A program made the translations under genes and the position numbers. A DNA stretch of 64,000 bases from Erinaceus europaeus. Lineage: Eukaryota; Chordata; Mammalia; Eulipotyphla; Erinaceidae. The stretch's first letter is position 1. Each line of letters begins with the position of its first letter. The notes under the pieces were generated by a model. It did not search any database. It had not been told where the DNA came from and saw only the letters and a program-made list of their open reading frames with translations. Of the stretch, positions 11,150 through 21,219 are shown piece after piece. The stretch spans positions 62,910,487 to 62,974,486 of the forward strand of contig NC_080175.1 in assembly GCF_950295315.1 (NCBI RefSeq), read 5' to 3'.

Positions 11150-11620
11150 TTTTTGCAAGTTATATGCTGCTAGAATAACATCACAGAAGTAGTAATGACC
11201 GTTTTTGCCATTTACTTTCAAAACACTTTGGAGAATAAGTCACAGACAAGCAGGAGCAGAATTGAGAGGCACATGTAGAAAGAGATTGTTGAATTCAGCT
11301 GCCCCTACAGACTCTTTTACCACTGAACTGTTCCAGACAAGTCAGCTAAAAAATCCTTTACATTCTTAATTCAGTTACAAACAAACTCATGACACTAACC
11401 ACGACAAGAATCATGATTCACTAGGAGGAACAGTTATTTGAGAACTAAAATCATCTCAGAGGGTTTTATAAATCAGAATAGGCTTTTGAGTGCTATTAAG
11501 AATTATGAGGAAAAAATTAAAAGTAAGTGTTTCAAATTAGACTTATGGAGAGGGAAAAATACATAGTGTAAAATTTAAAGTTAAGTATGCATTTGAGTGA
11601 CTTCATGAATTTTATTTATT
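11150..11620. other. Unique tract
   Basis: No recognised gene or repeat. Confidence 0.45.
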
Positions 11621-11624
11621 TTTA

Positions 11625-11832
11625 TCTTTTTAATTAAAAGTACTTTATTTTATTGGACAGAGGCAGCCAAAAATTGAGAGAGAGAGAGAAAGGGGAGACA
11701 GAGAGAAAGCGAGATAGAGAGACACCTGCAACATCAACACTGCTTCACCACTCACAAGATTTCCCCCTATAGGCGGGGGCTGCAGACTTGCACCAGGTGT
11801 GCTCTTTCAGGTATGTCACCATTCTGACCCTG
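11625..11832 (-). mobile_element. tRNA-headed SINE, variant B, antisense
   Basis: 'TTTTATTGGACAGAGGCAGCC' followed by a (GA)-rich stretch, 'GACACCTGCAAC', 'CTGCTTCACCACTC' and a head with 'GCACCAGGTGTGCT'. Moderately diverged. Confidence 0.7.
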
Positions 11833-11960
11833 AAATTACATTTTTACAAGACTGAAAGGACTCAGCTTAGCAAAATTATCTGGTAGAAAATTATGGGGAG
11901 TATCATAGAGGTATACAGAACTAATATCAAAGAAAAAAAAATCCTAAAAAGAAGAAGCCA

Positions 11961-11993
11961 AGTGTGTGTGTGTGTGTGTGTGTGGGGGGGGTG
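11961..11993. repeat. (TG)n microsatellite followed by a G-run
   Basis: About 11 TG units and then seven to eight G residues. Confidence 0.9.
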
Positions 11994-12160
11994 ATATATA
12001 TAAGGCCATGCGTTATTGTCCTATAAAATTGTCCAAGCAATGCCAAAGATTTAGAAAAAATTATGTGAGACTTTCTTGAATCATGAACTATTATTATTAT
12101 TTTAATTATATTTTAAGAAAAAACATTTTAAGTGTACTAAAATTAAAGACTCGACACACC

Positions 12161-12162
<2 letters not shown>

Positions 12163-12206
<44 letters not shown>
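12163..12206. repeat. (CA)n microsatellite
   Basis: About 22 uninterrupted CA units. It generates the cysteine/valine string in a minus-strand frame that is not a gene. Confidence 0.95.
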
Positions 12207-12207
<1 letters not shown>

Positions 12208-12305
12208 CTACTGGAAATAAGTTCAGTAAAGTGGCAGGATACTAAATCAATACACTTACACTTAAATTTGTGGCATCTATGCATAGTTGATGGTGTTTAC
12301 TTTGT

Positions 12306-12592
12306 CTTTTTCTTGTCACCAGAATTATCATTGGGGCTTAGTACCAGTACTATGAATCCACTACTCCCTGTGGCCATTTATTTTTCCTTTCTATATTCAT
12401 TTGATAAGACAGAGAGAAATTGAGAGAGGAGGGGGAAATAGCGAGGGAAGGAGAAAGACAAGACATCGGCAGCCCTGTTTCACTGTTCTAGATGCTCCTC
12501 CCTCACCCTATCACTGTGTAGTTGGGAAATGGACTGAAATCCGGTTCTTGTGCAGAAGTAAGTGTGCGCCACCAACTGGTCCGATGTTTGCC
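12306..12592 (-). mobile_element. Old antisense SINE, long form
   Basis: Begins with the reversed 3' module ('GGGGCTTAGTACCAGTACTATGAATCCACT'), then 'GACAGAGAGAAATTGAGAG', then a decayed core and head. It belongs to the same long class as 19321-19654. Confidence 0.6.
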
Positions 12593-12689
12593 TCTTTTCA
12601 CTAACGTCTATAAAGAACAGAGATAATCTTACTATAAAACAGGAACTCTAATATGTGTTTAACATAGTACCCAAATCAGTTTCCTTTTT

Positions 12690-13080
12690 AAGGAATCATT
12701 CGTCTTTAAAAATTATTTTATTGGAAGGATTGTTTACAGTAATTACAGTAGTTGGTACAAGTGCTTTTATGGTTTACAGTAAGTACAATTGTTGGTACAT
12801 GTGTAAATTTCTCAGTTTTCTTCAAAACACCCTCACTCTGCTGCCAGGTCCTCTACCATCATTCACCAGAACATGACAGCCCCCTTCACCAACCAGAGTC
12901 CTTTACTCTGGTGACATACAGCAGTCAGTCCAAGTAGTACTGTGTATTTCCCCTTTCTGTTTTTATTTCTCAACTTCTGTCCATGATTGAGATCATCTCG
13001 TATTTATCTCTCTCTCTTAGGCTTATCTCACTTAACATGATACCTTCAAACTCTGTCCATGTTTTTCTCTTACATTTTAG
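12690..13080 (-). mobile_element. Old L1 3' end fragment, antisense
   Basis: 'TTTATTGGAAGGATTGTTTACAG' start, 'CCAGAGTCCTTTACTCTGG' and, at the right, 'CTCACTTAACATGATACCTTC', the reverse of the ORF2 C-terminal region. Old L1 lineage. The small frames at 12655-12876 and 12752-12937 are shadows of this repeat. Confidence 0.7.
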
Positions 13081-13133
13081 CTCTTTTTTCTCCCCTTCCC
13101 CCCCTTTCCCAAGGTAGCTAAGCATAGTTCTTT

Positions 13134-13406
13134 TTTTAATATTTATTTATTCCCTTTTGTTGTCTTTGCTGTTTTATTGTTGTAGTTATTATTGATGTCC
13201 TCATTATTGGCTAGGACAGAGAGAAATAGACAGGAGGGGAAGACAGAGCGGGGGAGAGAAAGATAGACACCTACAGACCTGCTTCACCACCTGTGAAGCG
13301 ACTCCCCTGGAAGTGGGGACCTGAGGGCTTGAACCGGGATCCTTACTCCTGTACTTGCACTTTGTGCTATGTGCGCTTAACCCGCTGCTATGGACTGACT
13401 CCCTGA
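13134..13406 (-). mobile_element. tRNA-headed SINE, variant A (short form)
   Basis: Complete antisense copy from the T-rich tail to the head ending 'GACTGACTCCCTG'. Perfect 15-base target duplication TAAGCATAGTTCTTT at 13119-13133 and 13407-13421, marking a fairly recent insertion. Confidence 0.92.
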
Positions 13407-13613
13407 TAAGCATAGTTCTTTAGCATCTATCCATGTATCCTCAAATAGAATCTTGGCATTTTGTCAAATTATAAATCAGTGTTTATTCATATTAACTATA
13501 TACTGCATTAGTACTGCTCATAACCGAATCAGCCAGGATTATGATGATGACTCTTTTATCCCCCTCAATTATATAGATACCACTTATGTGAGCCATTGAG
13601 CTTGTGAAACAGT

Positions 13614-13867
13614 GACTGGGTGATGGCTTACCTGGTAAAACACATACATTACCACGTGTGACTCAGGATCTAGCCACCAGTCCATACATATAGGGAGACG
13701 ACTTCACAGAGAGGTAAAACAGTGCTGTAAGAGGCTCTCTCTTTCCTCTATATGTCTTTCTGCCTTTCACCATATACATGTGGTGAGGCATGCTTGGGAA
13801 TGGTAGAGTTATGCAGACATCAATCTCTAGCAGTCACTCTGGTGGCAAGAGAAAAATAAATAAAAAC
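13614..13867 (+). mobile_element. Old SINE, long form
   Basis: Decayed tRNA-like head ('GGTGATGGCTTACCTGGTAAAACAC'), 'GGGAGACGACTTCACAGAG', CT-rich stretch, and a 3' module with 'CTAGCAGTCACTCTGGTGGC' before the A-rich tail. The open frame that starts at 13790 begins in this tail. Confidence 0.55.
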
Positions 13868-14260
13868 TTGTCAGTTGATTTCAGTTATTTTTACCCACAT
13901 GTTCATATGCATCAGATGACCTGTCATTTTTGTTGGTATGCTTCTACTTTGGTTTCTTATGACTGTGATCGTAGAGCTTGGAAGATGCATGGAGATTTCT
14001 CCTTGGACTTTCAGGATTCCCTCCCCCATGTTTCCCGAGGAGGAGGACTACATTTTGCTCCGGGCCATACTTTGGTTTCTTATGATTGTGCTCGTAGAGC
14101 TTGGGAGATGCACGGATATTTCTCCTTGGACTTTCTAGACTTCCTCTCCCATGTTTCCCGAGGAGAAGGACTACATTTTGCTCCAGGCCAAACTTTGGTT
14201 TCTTATGACTGTGATCATAGAGCTTGGGAGATGCACGAAGATTTCTCCTTGGATTTCTAG
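13790..14260 (+). other. 156-codon open frame across a SINE tail and the 123-bp repeats, probably not a gene
   Basis: The frame starts in a SINE tail and crosses the LTR element's left end. It then reads the 41-residue repeat almost three times (SYDC.RRAWEMH, FSLDF, SHVSRG motifs). It is open because the repeat length is a multiple of three and one frame lacks stops. No signal peptide, membrane segment or known domain is visible. A real peptide cannot be excluded from sequence alone. Confidence 0.4.
13926..13930. repeat. 5-bp target-site duplication (left copy)
   Basis: ATTTT immediately before the TG terminus at 13931. The matching copy is at 16073-16077, directly after the CA terminus. Five bases is typical for retroviral-type integration. 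Confidence 0.55.
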
Positions 14261-14297
14261 ACTTCCTCTCCCATGTTTCCCGAGGAGAAGGACTACT
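13946..14297 (+). repeat. 123-bp tandem repeat, about 2.9 copies
   Basis: Copies start at 13946, 14069 and 14192, each with 'ACTTTGGTTTCTTATGA', 'TAGAGCTTGG', 'TTTCTCCTTGGA' and 'CATGTTTCCCGAGGAG'. The period is exactly 123 bases (41 codons). The third copy has lost one base near 14257, which ends the open frame, and its last bases are replaced. Differences between copies are few, so the array is homogeneous. Not CRISPR-like, because there are no spacers. Confidence 0.95.
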
Positions 14298-15707
14298 CTA
14301 ACTTAAAGAGCATTCTCCAGTACACTGGCAGTCCCCAAGAATGGGGGCACATGGTTAGTTCTTCCCTCCTGATTCGATTCTTTCTTTGATGGAAAGACAT
14401 TTTTAAAAATGGGTGCCTGCAACAATCCAGTAAGAATTGTCAGAAGCACCCTAAATGGAATTTCGAGGAGCTTTTTGGACTAGGACGCCGTCAGGGGACT
14501 CATGGTGTTACATGGTGAGATCTGGATAATCTGGTTCAAGGTGAAAGAAGCAAAAACTGCATACTGCTTTTCTCTCGATTCCCCCCCCCCCCCATTGTTC
14601 TCTCTGAATATTTTAAGTTTTCTGTCTGCTTTCAGTTGTGTTTCGTAAGAGAGTGATTTGAATGACTGAATTTTTGTATGACATTGACTTAAAAAAAATG
14701 CTGGACACAGCCATGATTTCTAGAGACATCCAGAAACAATCCAAAAAACAGTTTTTTCCTCTTTTGATTTTTTGTAAGTCTTGGCATAAATGTGAAATGT
14801 TTAATCCTGAAAACTGTATGAATATGGGCGGAGTAGATAGCACAATGGTTATGCTAATGATTCTCATGCTTGAGGCTTCTAACCATGGTTCTTTTATCGA
14901 GCTTCTGCTGTTTAAACAACCTTAAAAAGTTTTGTTTCACAAGTAAGTGAATTACAACTGTCATGTCTTCACATGAAAAAACATCTGCTCAAATGGAACC
15001 CCCAGAAATCCATTTGGACCCCTGTTTTCTGACATCGCCCACAAGATGGCATGACTACAACGCACCCCCCCCAAAATGAATGATGTGACCTGGCCAGACC
15101 TGAAAAAACTGATTCACAGTCTCCAAAGCTCACTCTCTACAGATAAGTGAAATTACAGTGGCTGACCTTCCCCATCAAGACAGATGTGCAGCATTTCATC
15201 CCCTGGCATTTCTTCCATGGTCATCTGCTTCGGAATGACCCTTCTATTGGACTTACTGGTACACATCTTGGACACTTTACACAACTTTACAGCAGCTTCC
15301 TTTTATGCCGCTGGGTTTCTCAAAGACTGATTGCAGCAGTCCGTGGACTTTGCAGCCAGCAGCCTTGGGGACTCTATAGGTCATGCCCCCTCACCTGCAG
15401 GCTCTGTCCACAGAGGTAGGAACCCCCCTCTCATTACTAGGTCCTGCCCACAGAGGCAGGAAACACCCTTTGAGGCATGAAACACCCCCAGAGGAAAGAG
15501 ATGCCTCCAGAGGCAAGAAATGCCCTTTTGCCTGATAGACCTTGCCCTTTGAGTCAGGAAATGCCCCCTCAGGCTTCCCCTTGGCATCACACTGGTTCTT
15601 GCTGCTCTCTTACTTGTTCCTCCATGTCTTCTGCCAGTTCTTTTGAAAATGCCTGTACGACATAGGTTTCTATTCACCCCACACTCCTGATACTATGGCC
15701 ATTAGTT
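14298..15707 (+). other. Interior of the LTR element
   Basis: Mixed composition. Contains a C14 run (14580-14593), a SINE-like insertion near 14825-14905, an ACAAGATGGCATGACTAC segment near 15041 and a repetitive stretch (15408-15560) built on 'AGAGGCAGGAAA/ATGCCC' units. Frames at 14662-14925, 15147-15419 and 15381-15677 show no retroviral motif that I recognise. Probably decayed or non-coding internal sequence. Confidence 0.4.
14825..14905 (+). mobile_element. tRNA-like SINE fragment (third SINE type)
   Basis: 'GGCGGAGTAGATAGCACAATGGTTATGC' and 'CTCATGCTTGAGGCTTCTAA' match, in reverse, the element at 32956-33096. Head only. Confidence 0.6.
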
Positions 15708-15724
15708 AAAAAGAAAGGGGAGAA

Positions 15725-16072
15725 TGTTGGTATGCTTCTAAATTCTGCTTATAAGACCTTCTGTTTTGATCATCACATTAGGTTCGCTTGTATTACTTAC
15801 AATGTGGTCTATTTACATAATCACTGTTTCACCTGGGTCCTGCCCTGTGTGCAGGGTATTGGTTTAATCCCTACTGGTTAGATGGAAGCTTTCTATGTTC
15901 TGTTCACGCTCTTTTTTTTTTTTTTTGCTCTGCCCCCTCTCCTAGTCATTTCCTTTCCCTTGTCACTTCTGGTGAAGAAATGCATGTATCTGATTAATAA
16001 GAGAGATACTACTTCCCAGCTCAGCCATTAGTCCCTCGTCATCTGTCTCCCATCCACAAAACTAGACCGGCA
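15725..16072 (+). mobile_element. 3' LTR of the 13931-16072 element
   Basis: Runs from TGTTGG to CA, after the polypurine tract. It contains a TATAAG (about 15750), a T-run (15911-15926), a CT-rich stretch and ATTAATAAG (about 15993), a possible weak poly(A) signal. U3/R/U5 limits cannot be set with confidence. Confidence 0.55.
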
Positions 16073-16349
16073 ATTTTCAGTGTCTTTTCTTGCTCTGTCT
16101 CCCTCATCTATTCCTTTAAGACTCAGCTTCAAGCTTCTTGACTTCAGCATCCCTCTGCCTTCTGGAAATTAATCTCTCTTGTGTTGAAATCCCACTAGTG
16201 TCTGTGTACTAAAGACTCCTTTATTCCTGTCATATAGTCTTATATTTCATATTCTTTTGGGGATCTGAAAATATGTTATCAAAGAATCTTTGAAATATTT
16301 TAAAAAGACATTTTAAAATATCTTTTTTTTCCTTTTAAAGTTACTTCTT

Positions 16350-16574
16350 TTTAAAAAAAAATATTATCTTTATTTACTAGATAGACAGCCAAGCCAGGAA
16401 TTGAGAGGAAAGGGGGGGATAGAGAGGGAGAGGGAGAGAGACATATTGACACCTGCAGTACTGCTTCACTACTTGCAAAGCTTTCCCTTTGTGGGTGGGG
16501 CCAGGGGTAAGAACCTGGGTCCTTGCACATTGTAACATGTGTGCTCAACCAGGTGAGCCACTACCTATCCCCAG
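16350..16574 (-). mobile_element. tRNA-headed SINE, variant B, antisense
   Basis: 'TTATCTTTATTTACTAGATAGACAGCC', GA-rich stretch, 'TTGCAAAGCTTTCCC', 'TGTAACATGTGTGCTCAACCAGGTGAGCCACTACC'. Flanking 10-base repeats GTTACTTCTT / GTCACTTCTT at 16340-16349 and 16575-16584 (one mismatch). Confidence 0.8.
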
Positions 16575-16859
16575 GTCACTTCTTGATATTTAGTGTTAAC
16601 CCCAGATGGGTACATTTTTGTTCCTTATCTTCACCATTTACATTCCCCAGAGTTTCTACATTTTCTAGTTTTATTGAGTTATTTATAACTCAGAAATTAT
16701 TTTTAGGTCCCCAAAATTCTGTTAACAGATTCTAATAATGTCCTTGACTTGCTTTATAGTCACATATAAGGGAACATCAATCACTTTGAGAATTGATTAT
16801 AAAGCACTGCTAATACTTCAAGTCTTTTCTTTATGTCAGTGGCCTGCAAACAAATATAT

Positions 16860-17335
16860 ATATACAATTTATTTATAAAATGGAAACACCGACAAGTGCA
16901 TAGGATAAGAGAGGTACGATTCCCATCACCATAGTTTTGTATTCCCTCCCCTCCCCTGTTAGCTTTCCTATTCTTTAACCCTCTGGGAGTATGGACCCAA
17001 GGTCATTATAGGGTACAGAAGGTGGAAGGTCTGGCTTCTGTAATTTCTTCCCCGCTGAACATGGGTGTTGACAGGTCGATCCATACTCCCAGCCTTCTCT
17101 GTACTCTTTCCCTAGTAGGGCAGGGCTCTGGGGAAGCAGGGCTCTAGGACACATTGATGGGATCATCTGCCCTGGGAAGTCTGGTTGGCATCATGTTAGC
17201 ATCTGGAACCTGATGGCTGAAAAAAGAGTTAAAATATAAATTGCTGATTAAGCATAAACCTAAAGGCTGGAATATTGCAGATGAAGATATGGGGGTCTCC
17301 ATTTTGGAAATGGCTAGTAGGTCTATATTAGTTAT
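16860..17335 (-). mobile_element. L1 3' UTR fragment, antisense
   Basis: Tail, 'GGTACGATTCCCATCACC', 'CTCTGGGAGTATGGACCC', 'TCTGGCTTCTGTAATTTC' and 'GGACACATTGATGGG' follow the 3' UTR of the L1 at 3771. The right-hand part ('GGGGTCTCCATTTTGGAAATGGC') matches instead the related 3' UTR at 53744-54748, so this copy belongs to that lineage. Confidence 0.85.
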
Positions 17336-17339
17336 ATAT

Positions 17340-17680
17340 TCTTAATATATTAATACACACAAACTCTTAGGTAATATTTACACCAGAAAACTGAATGTAA
17401 AAAATTCTAGTTTTAGACAATCTGAAAGATGAAAAGTTGAGCAATACTAGGTTTCAAAGAAGTTTTGCATTTTCCTTTATGGTCTCATACCACCAGATGG
17501 ATTCTCTATCAATCAGTAGAAATGACGATCCCAATTCAATGCAATAGGTATTGATTCCTCCACCAAACTACCTGGGGCCAAAAATACAAGTTATAGATTA
17601 ATCCTTCCATACATTTTTCCCCTGCCAAAAAAACAAATCAACAAAATCTAATGCTTATCTTACCTAGGATGAAAGACTGA
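17340..17680. other. Unique tract
   Basis: No recognised gene or repeat. Confidence 0.45.
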
Positions 17681-17684
17681 CCAA

Positions 17685-17835
17685 AATAGCTCATTAGATA
17701 GAGCTTTGCTTTGCCATGTGAATGACTGGGGTTCTAGCCGGGCCCCCACTGCATTGAAGGAAGCTTCCTCTCTTCTATGTTCTCTTTCACTCTTTCTTTG
17801 CTTCTGTATATACCTAAAATAAAACAAACAAATAG
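17685..17835 (+). mobile_element. Old tRNA-like SINE
   Basis: 'AGCTCATTAGATAGAGC' (A-box-like), 'ACTGGGGTTCTAGCCGGGCCCCC' (B-box-like), CT-rich stretch, AAATAAAAC end. Diverged. Confidence 0.55.
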
Positions 17836-18189
17836 ACAAACACATAGATTAAATGACTTCCTAACCATACAGATGTCAATACCTAATGTCTTACATCTTT
17901 CTTCAGTAATTAAGACTCACACTTTTTGGCTTCCTTATTTTAAAAATCATTCTTCTCCCCTTAAAAAGCTTCCCATTCCTGAAGCAGAAAATTTACTTTA
18001 TTTCCACCTCAGTGGAACTTATTTTTTGAAGGCTGAACACCTGCTGTGCATACATTATGTAAAAAACATACCAATCATTTAGAATGAATGTTTGAATGTA
18101 AATGTCAGACATTAGTGAAACCTGTCTCATAATGTGCTTATGTATCATTTTCATTGTTTTACTATCTTGTTGCTATAGAAGTAAGCTCG

Positions 18190-18190
<1 letters not shown>
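17836..18190. other. Unique tract
   Basis: No recognised gene or repeat. The plus-strand frame 17777-18082 (101 codons) starts in a SINE end and has no known motif. Confidence 0.45.
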
Positions 18191-18192
<2 letters not shown>

Positions 18193-18220
<28 letters not shown>

Positions 18221-18221
18221 T
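18193..18221. repeat. (GT)n microsatellite
   Basis: About 14 GT units. Confidence 0.95.
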
Positions 18222-18239
18222 CATTGAAAGGACAAAAAT

Positions 18240-18437
18240 AACAGTAGAAGATGGTGGTACACTCACTAGACAACACACATCACCATTTGCCAGTAAAAGT
18301 CCCTGCTTCCCACCTGCAGGAGATTATTTTCACAGGAAAGGCTATCCTGCATTTGTCTCTCCTTTCCTCTCCCTCTCCTTCCATCACCCACATTTCTCTT
18401 TCCTTATCTCCTTCTGTCTTGACTTCTATCAAAAGGA
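18240..18437 (+). mobile_element. Old SINE, left part (continues at 18833-18908)
   Basis: 'GATGGTGGTACACTCACTAG', 'CCCACCTGCAGGAG' and a CT-rich stretch end in 'AAAGGAAAATGC', where a second SINE begins. Its 3' module ('ATGCAGGCACCAAGTCCAGTAATAAACCTGG') resumes at 18833. Confidence 0.6.
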
Positions 18438-18820
18438 AAATGCGGGGGCGGGGGGGGGGCAGGTGGTAGGGCAGCTGGTTAAGCACACAGCTGGTTAAGG
18501 ACCTGAGTAAGAATCCCGGTTTGAGCTCCTGGCTCTCCATCTGCAGGGGTGTTGCTTCACAATCACAAGCAGTGAAGCAGGTCTGCAATTGTTTATCCCT
18601 CCACCTTTTTCCCTCTCTCTCAATTTCTCTCTGTCCTATTGAACAGCAATAACAACAAGGCAACAAAAATGGGGAAAAATGGCTTCCAGGAGCATTGGAT
18701 TAGTAGTGCAGGCACCGAAGCCCAGCGAGAACTCTGGACGCAATAAATAAATAAATAAACATATAAACAAAGAAATAAACAAACATATAAATAAAACAAA
18801 TGCAAAAATAAAAGAAAAAT
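18438..18820 (+). mobile_element. tRNA-headed SINE, variant A, long form, nested
   Basis: 'GGTGGTAGGGCAGCTGGTTAAGC' with a 'CACAGCTGGTTAAG' repeated segment, 'GGTTTGAGCTCCTGG', TCTC stretch, CAA linker, 3' module 'GTGCAGGCACCGAAGCCCAG' and an AAATAAAT/AAAC-rich tail. Flanking AAAGGAAAATGC / AAAGAAAAATGC supports insertion into the SINE that starts at 18240. Confidence 0.75.
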
Positions 18821-18832
18821 GCAAAAGAAATA

Positions 18833-18908
18833 AGAAATATTCTGGCTATGGTGGAGTACCAATGCAGGCACCAAGTCCAGTAATAAACCTGGTGGCAAAA
18901 ACAAAACA
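18833..18908 (+). mobile_element. 3' module of the SINE interrupted at 18437
   Basis: 'GGTGGAGTACCAATGCAGGCACC' to 'CCTGGTGGCAAAAACAAAAC', the terminal module of long SINEs, separated from its head by the nested copy. Confidence 0.6.
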
Positions 18909-18909
18909 A

Positions 18910-19320
18910 AGCCAATAAAAAATAAAAAATAATAGTAGACTCAAATATTGGCTAGCATTATGACAACATCAGTTATCTGTTTATGTTAATAAAATTTCAC
19001 AGCAAATCTATAATGATTCTAATTCTGTGTTTCTATTATGTTCTGTGTCCTTTATGATAATGTATTTTTTTATGGTTTCCAGGTAGTATTTTCCATATTG
19101 CAAGATAGAATACATTGCAAACATTATTTTATAAACTTAAACTAAGATGGAAAGGTGGGCCTGGAAATAAATGTAGAAAATGTTCAATTTGACCAACTGT
19201 CTAAAGCTTGTTAGTATTTCAAAACTTATCAAGAGATACCAAGCAAGGCATTCATTCTAAAAAGTTTTTTTTTTTTCTTTCATTTGATATATATCCCTTG
19301 GTTTGTAGGTTTGTATTATC
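18910..19320. other. Unique AT-rich tract
   Basis: No recognised gene or repeat. Confidence 0.45.
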
Positions 19321-19654
19321 TTTTTTTTTTTTTTTTTGCCTCCAGGGTTATCACTGGGGCTCAGTGCCTGCACTATGAATCCACTGCTCTTGGAGGCCAT
19401 TTTTCCCATTTTGTTGCCCTTGTTGTTGTCCTTAGTGTTGCCATTGCTGTTGTTGTTGGATAGGACAGAGAGAAATGGAGAGAGGAGGGGAAGACAGAGA
19501 GGGGGAGAGAAAGATAGACACCTGAAGACCTTCTTCACTGCCTGTGAAGGGACTCCCCTGCAGGTGGGGAGCTGGGGGATATAACCAGGATCCTTATATC
19601 GGTCCATGCACTTCACACCATGTATGCTTAACCCACTGAGCTACCACTTGACCC
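19321..19654 (-). mobile_element. tRNA-headed SINE, variant A, long form
   Basis: Poly(T), reversed 3' module 'CTCAGTGCCTGCACTATGAATCCACTGCTC', 'CATTTTGTTGCCCTTGTTG' linker, 'GGACAGAGAGAAATGGAGAG', core and head ending 'CCACTTGACCCCC'. The 3' module lies between the tail and the CAA linker. It is absent from short copies. Confidence 0.85.
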
Positions 19655-19689
19655 CCATCTTTGTCCTTTTTTAAAAAGTTTGTATTCTA

Positions 19690-20110
19690 TAAAAATCTGT
19701 TTTATATGTGTTTGTCTCACTTAACATGATTCCTTTAACTTCCATTCAAGATGAGGTGAAGAGGGTGAATTCATTATTTTTAACAGCTGCATAGTATTTC
19801 ATTGTGTGTATATGCGACAACTTTCTCAGCCACTCATTCATTGTTGTTTACCTAGGTTGCTTCCAAGTTTTGGCTATTACAAATTATGCTGCTATGAACA
19901 TAGGGGTACACATATCTTTTTGGGTGGATTTGTTTGGTTCCTTAGGATATAGCCCCAGGGCAAGAATTGCAGGGTCATAGGAGTAGGTCTACTTCTAGCC
20001 TTCTGAGAGTTTTCTCAACTACTCTCAATAGGGACTAGACCATTTACATTCCCACCAGCAGTGCAGGAGGGTTCCTTTGCTCCCACAACCTCTTTGGTAT
20101 TAAGTCCTTC
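19690..20110 (-). mobile_element. Old L1 ORF2 C-terminal remnant
   Basis: Reverse-strand ORF2 signatures: 'CTCACTTAACATGATTCC', 'CTGCATAGTATTTCATTGTG', 'CCTAGGTTGCTTCC', 'CATTTACATTCCCACCAGCAG'. Many substitutions. No open frame survives. Confidence 0.85.
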
Positions 20111-20219
20111 TCCATCATCATACCCCACGACTCCAAGGCCCTCTCTGTCTTTCTTTTTTGTCTCCAGGGTTATCAACTGAGCCTTCATACTGGCACTACA
20201 AATCTACTGTTTCTGGTGG

Positions 20220-20262
<43 letters not shown>

Positions 20263-20640
20263 TGCATTTTATTGGATAAAGCAGTGAGAAATTTAGAGAG
20301 GAGGGAGAGATAGAAATGAACAGAGAAAAAGAAACATCTGCAGACCTTCTTTACTGCTTGTGAAATGTCCCCCCTGCAGGTGGGGATTGGGGGCTCAAAC
20401 CCAGATCCTAACTGCGGGTCTCTTTGTTTAGAATTATGTGTGCTTAACTAGGTGCACTAACACCTGGCCTCAAGGCCCTCTCTAACCCTCATCTTCCCCT
20501 CCTTTTCTAGAGTCCCTTATTTATCTGCAATATACCACATGTATTCCAAGTTTTACTGTGTGTTTTCCCTTTTCTGTCCTCCGTTCTTAATTCAGAGCTA
20601 TAATTACTGTTAATTGTTATTCTACAATGCACCATAAAAA
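20111..20640 (-). mobile_element. Old L1 3' UTR fragment, split by a SINE
   Basis: 'TTCTCCATCATCATACCCCACGACTCC' at the left and 'AGAGTCCCTTATTTATCTG...GTGTTTTCCCTTTTCTGTCC' at the right resemble the old L1 3' UTR seen antisense at 12690 and 54961. A SINE interrupts it. Confidence 0.5.
20147..20470 (-). mobile_element. Old SINE, long form, antisense, with TA microsatellite
   Basis: Reversed 3' module, a (TA)n run at 20221-20259 in place of the linker, 'GCAGTGAGAAATTTAGAGAGG', 'CCCCCCTGCAGGTGGGG' and head. Target duplication CAAGGCCCTCTCT at 20134-20146 and 20471-20483 (13 of 13). Confidence 0.8.
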
Positions 20641-21050
20641 GTTCCATCTACTCATTTTGCCAATGACATGGGTGTTTCATTAATCTTAAAACTATTTATA
20701 TATTTATTAATGAAAGATCAATATAATAAAGATTTTGAGGCAGTGCAGTTTTATTCCACAATGGAAATTTAGGTAATGCTTAGTGTTGACCCTTTCTACA
20801 CCTACATTCCCATAGGTATAAGTAATATCAGTACTTATTAATTTCTATAAGATACATAATCAGTTATTTCATACTTGATATATAAAATGCATATTTTCAC
20901 ATGTCTAGTGTATTAAATACACTTCTATGGAAGAGGAACCTTTTGATGAGATATACTGTAATTTATTACATTGAGCCTAGTATGTCAGAATGAATTATTT
21001 TGTTTTGTTAAAGTTAATTTTGTTGAGTTAAGGGTATGAGTAACTTCAAA
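20641..21050. other. Unique AT-rich tract
   Basis: No recognised gene or repeat. Confidence 0.45.
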
Positions 21051-21054
21051 ACTC

Positions 21055-21215
21055 CAGATTACTTTTTAATATACACAGGTAGGATGAAAGAGACAAAGAG
21101 ATACAGGCACAGAGAGGGAGAGACTCATCACTGAAAGAAGATTCTTCTGTAGCCTTAACACCTGCCAAGTGGTGCTAGTTCTCAAACTTACCAGGTGAGC
21201 GGTCTCTTTGACCGT
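21055..21215 (-). mobile_element. Old antisense SINE fragment
   Basis: 'GATGAAAGAGACAAAGAGATACAGG' with a GA-rich middle and 'ACCAGGTGAGCGGTCTC' at the head end. Strongly diverged. Confidence 0.45.
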
Positions 21216-21219
21216 GAAT

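Larger units (their letters stand above)
13931..16072 (+). mobile_element. LTR-type element, probably a non-autonomous endogenous retrovirus
   Basis: The ends share TGTTGGTATGCTTCTA (13931-13946 and 15725-15740). The right end is CA (16071-16072), and ATTTT flanks both sides. A polypurine tract (15708-15724) directly precedes the second TGTTGG, as expected before a 3' LTR. The right LTR is about 348 bp. The left LTR shares only the first 16 bases, after which three 123-bp repeats begin, so most of it is deleted, replaced or very diverged. I recognised no gag, pol or env domain in the interior. Family not identified; I infer a defective ERV moved in trans. Confidence 0.6.

Noticed and set aside
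13946..14297. CRISPR-like array
   Set aside because: The 123-bp units are directly adjacent with no unique spacers, and the context is mammalian with no cas genes.
18280..18666. 128-codon minus-strand frame
   Set aside because: Lies entirely in two nested SINEs. No known domain.
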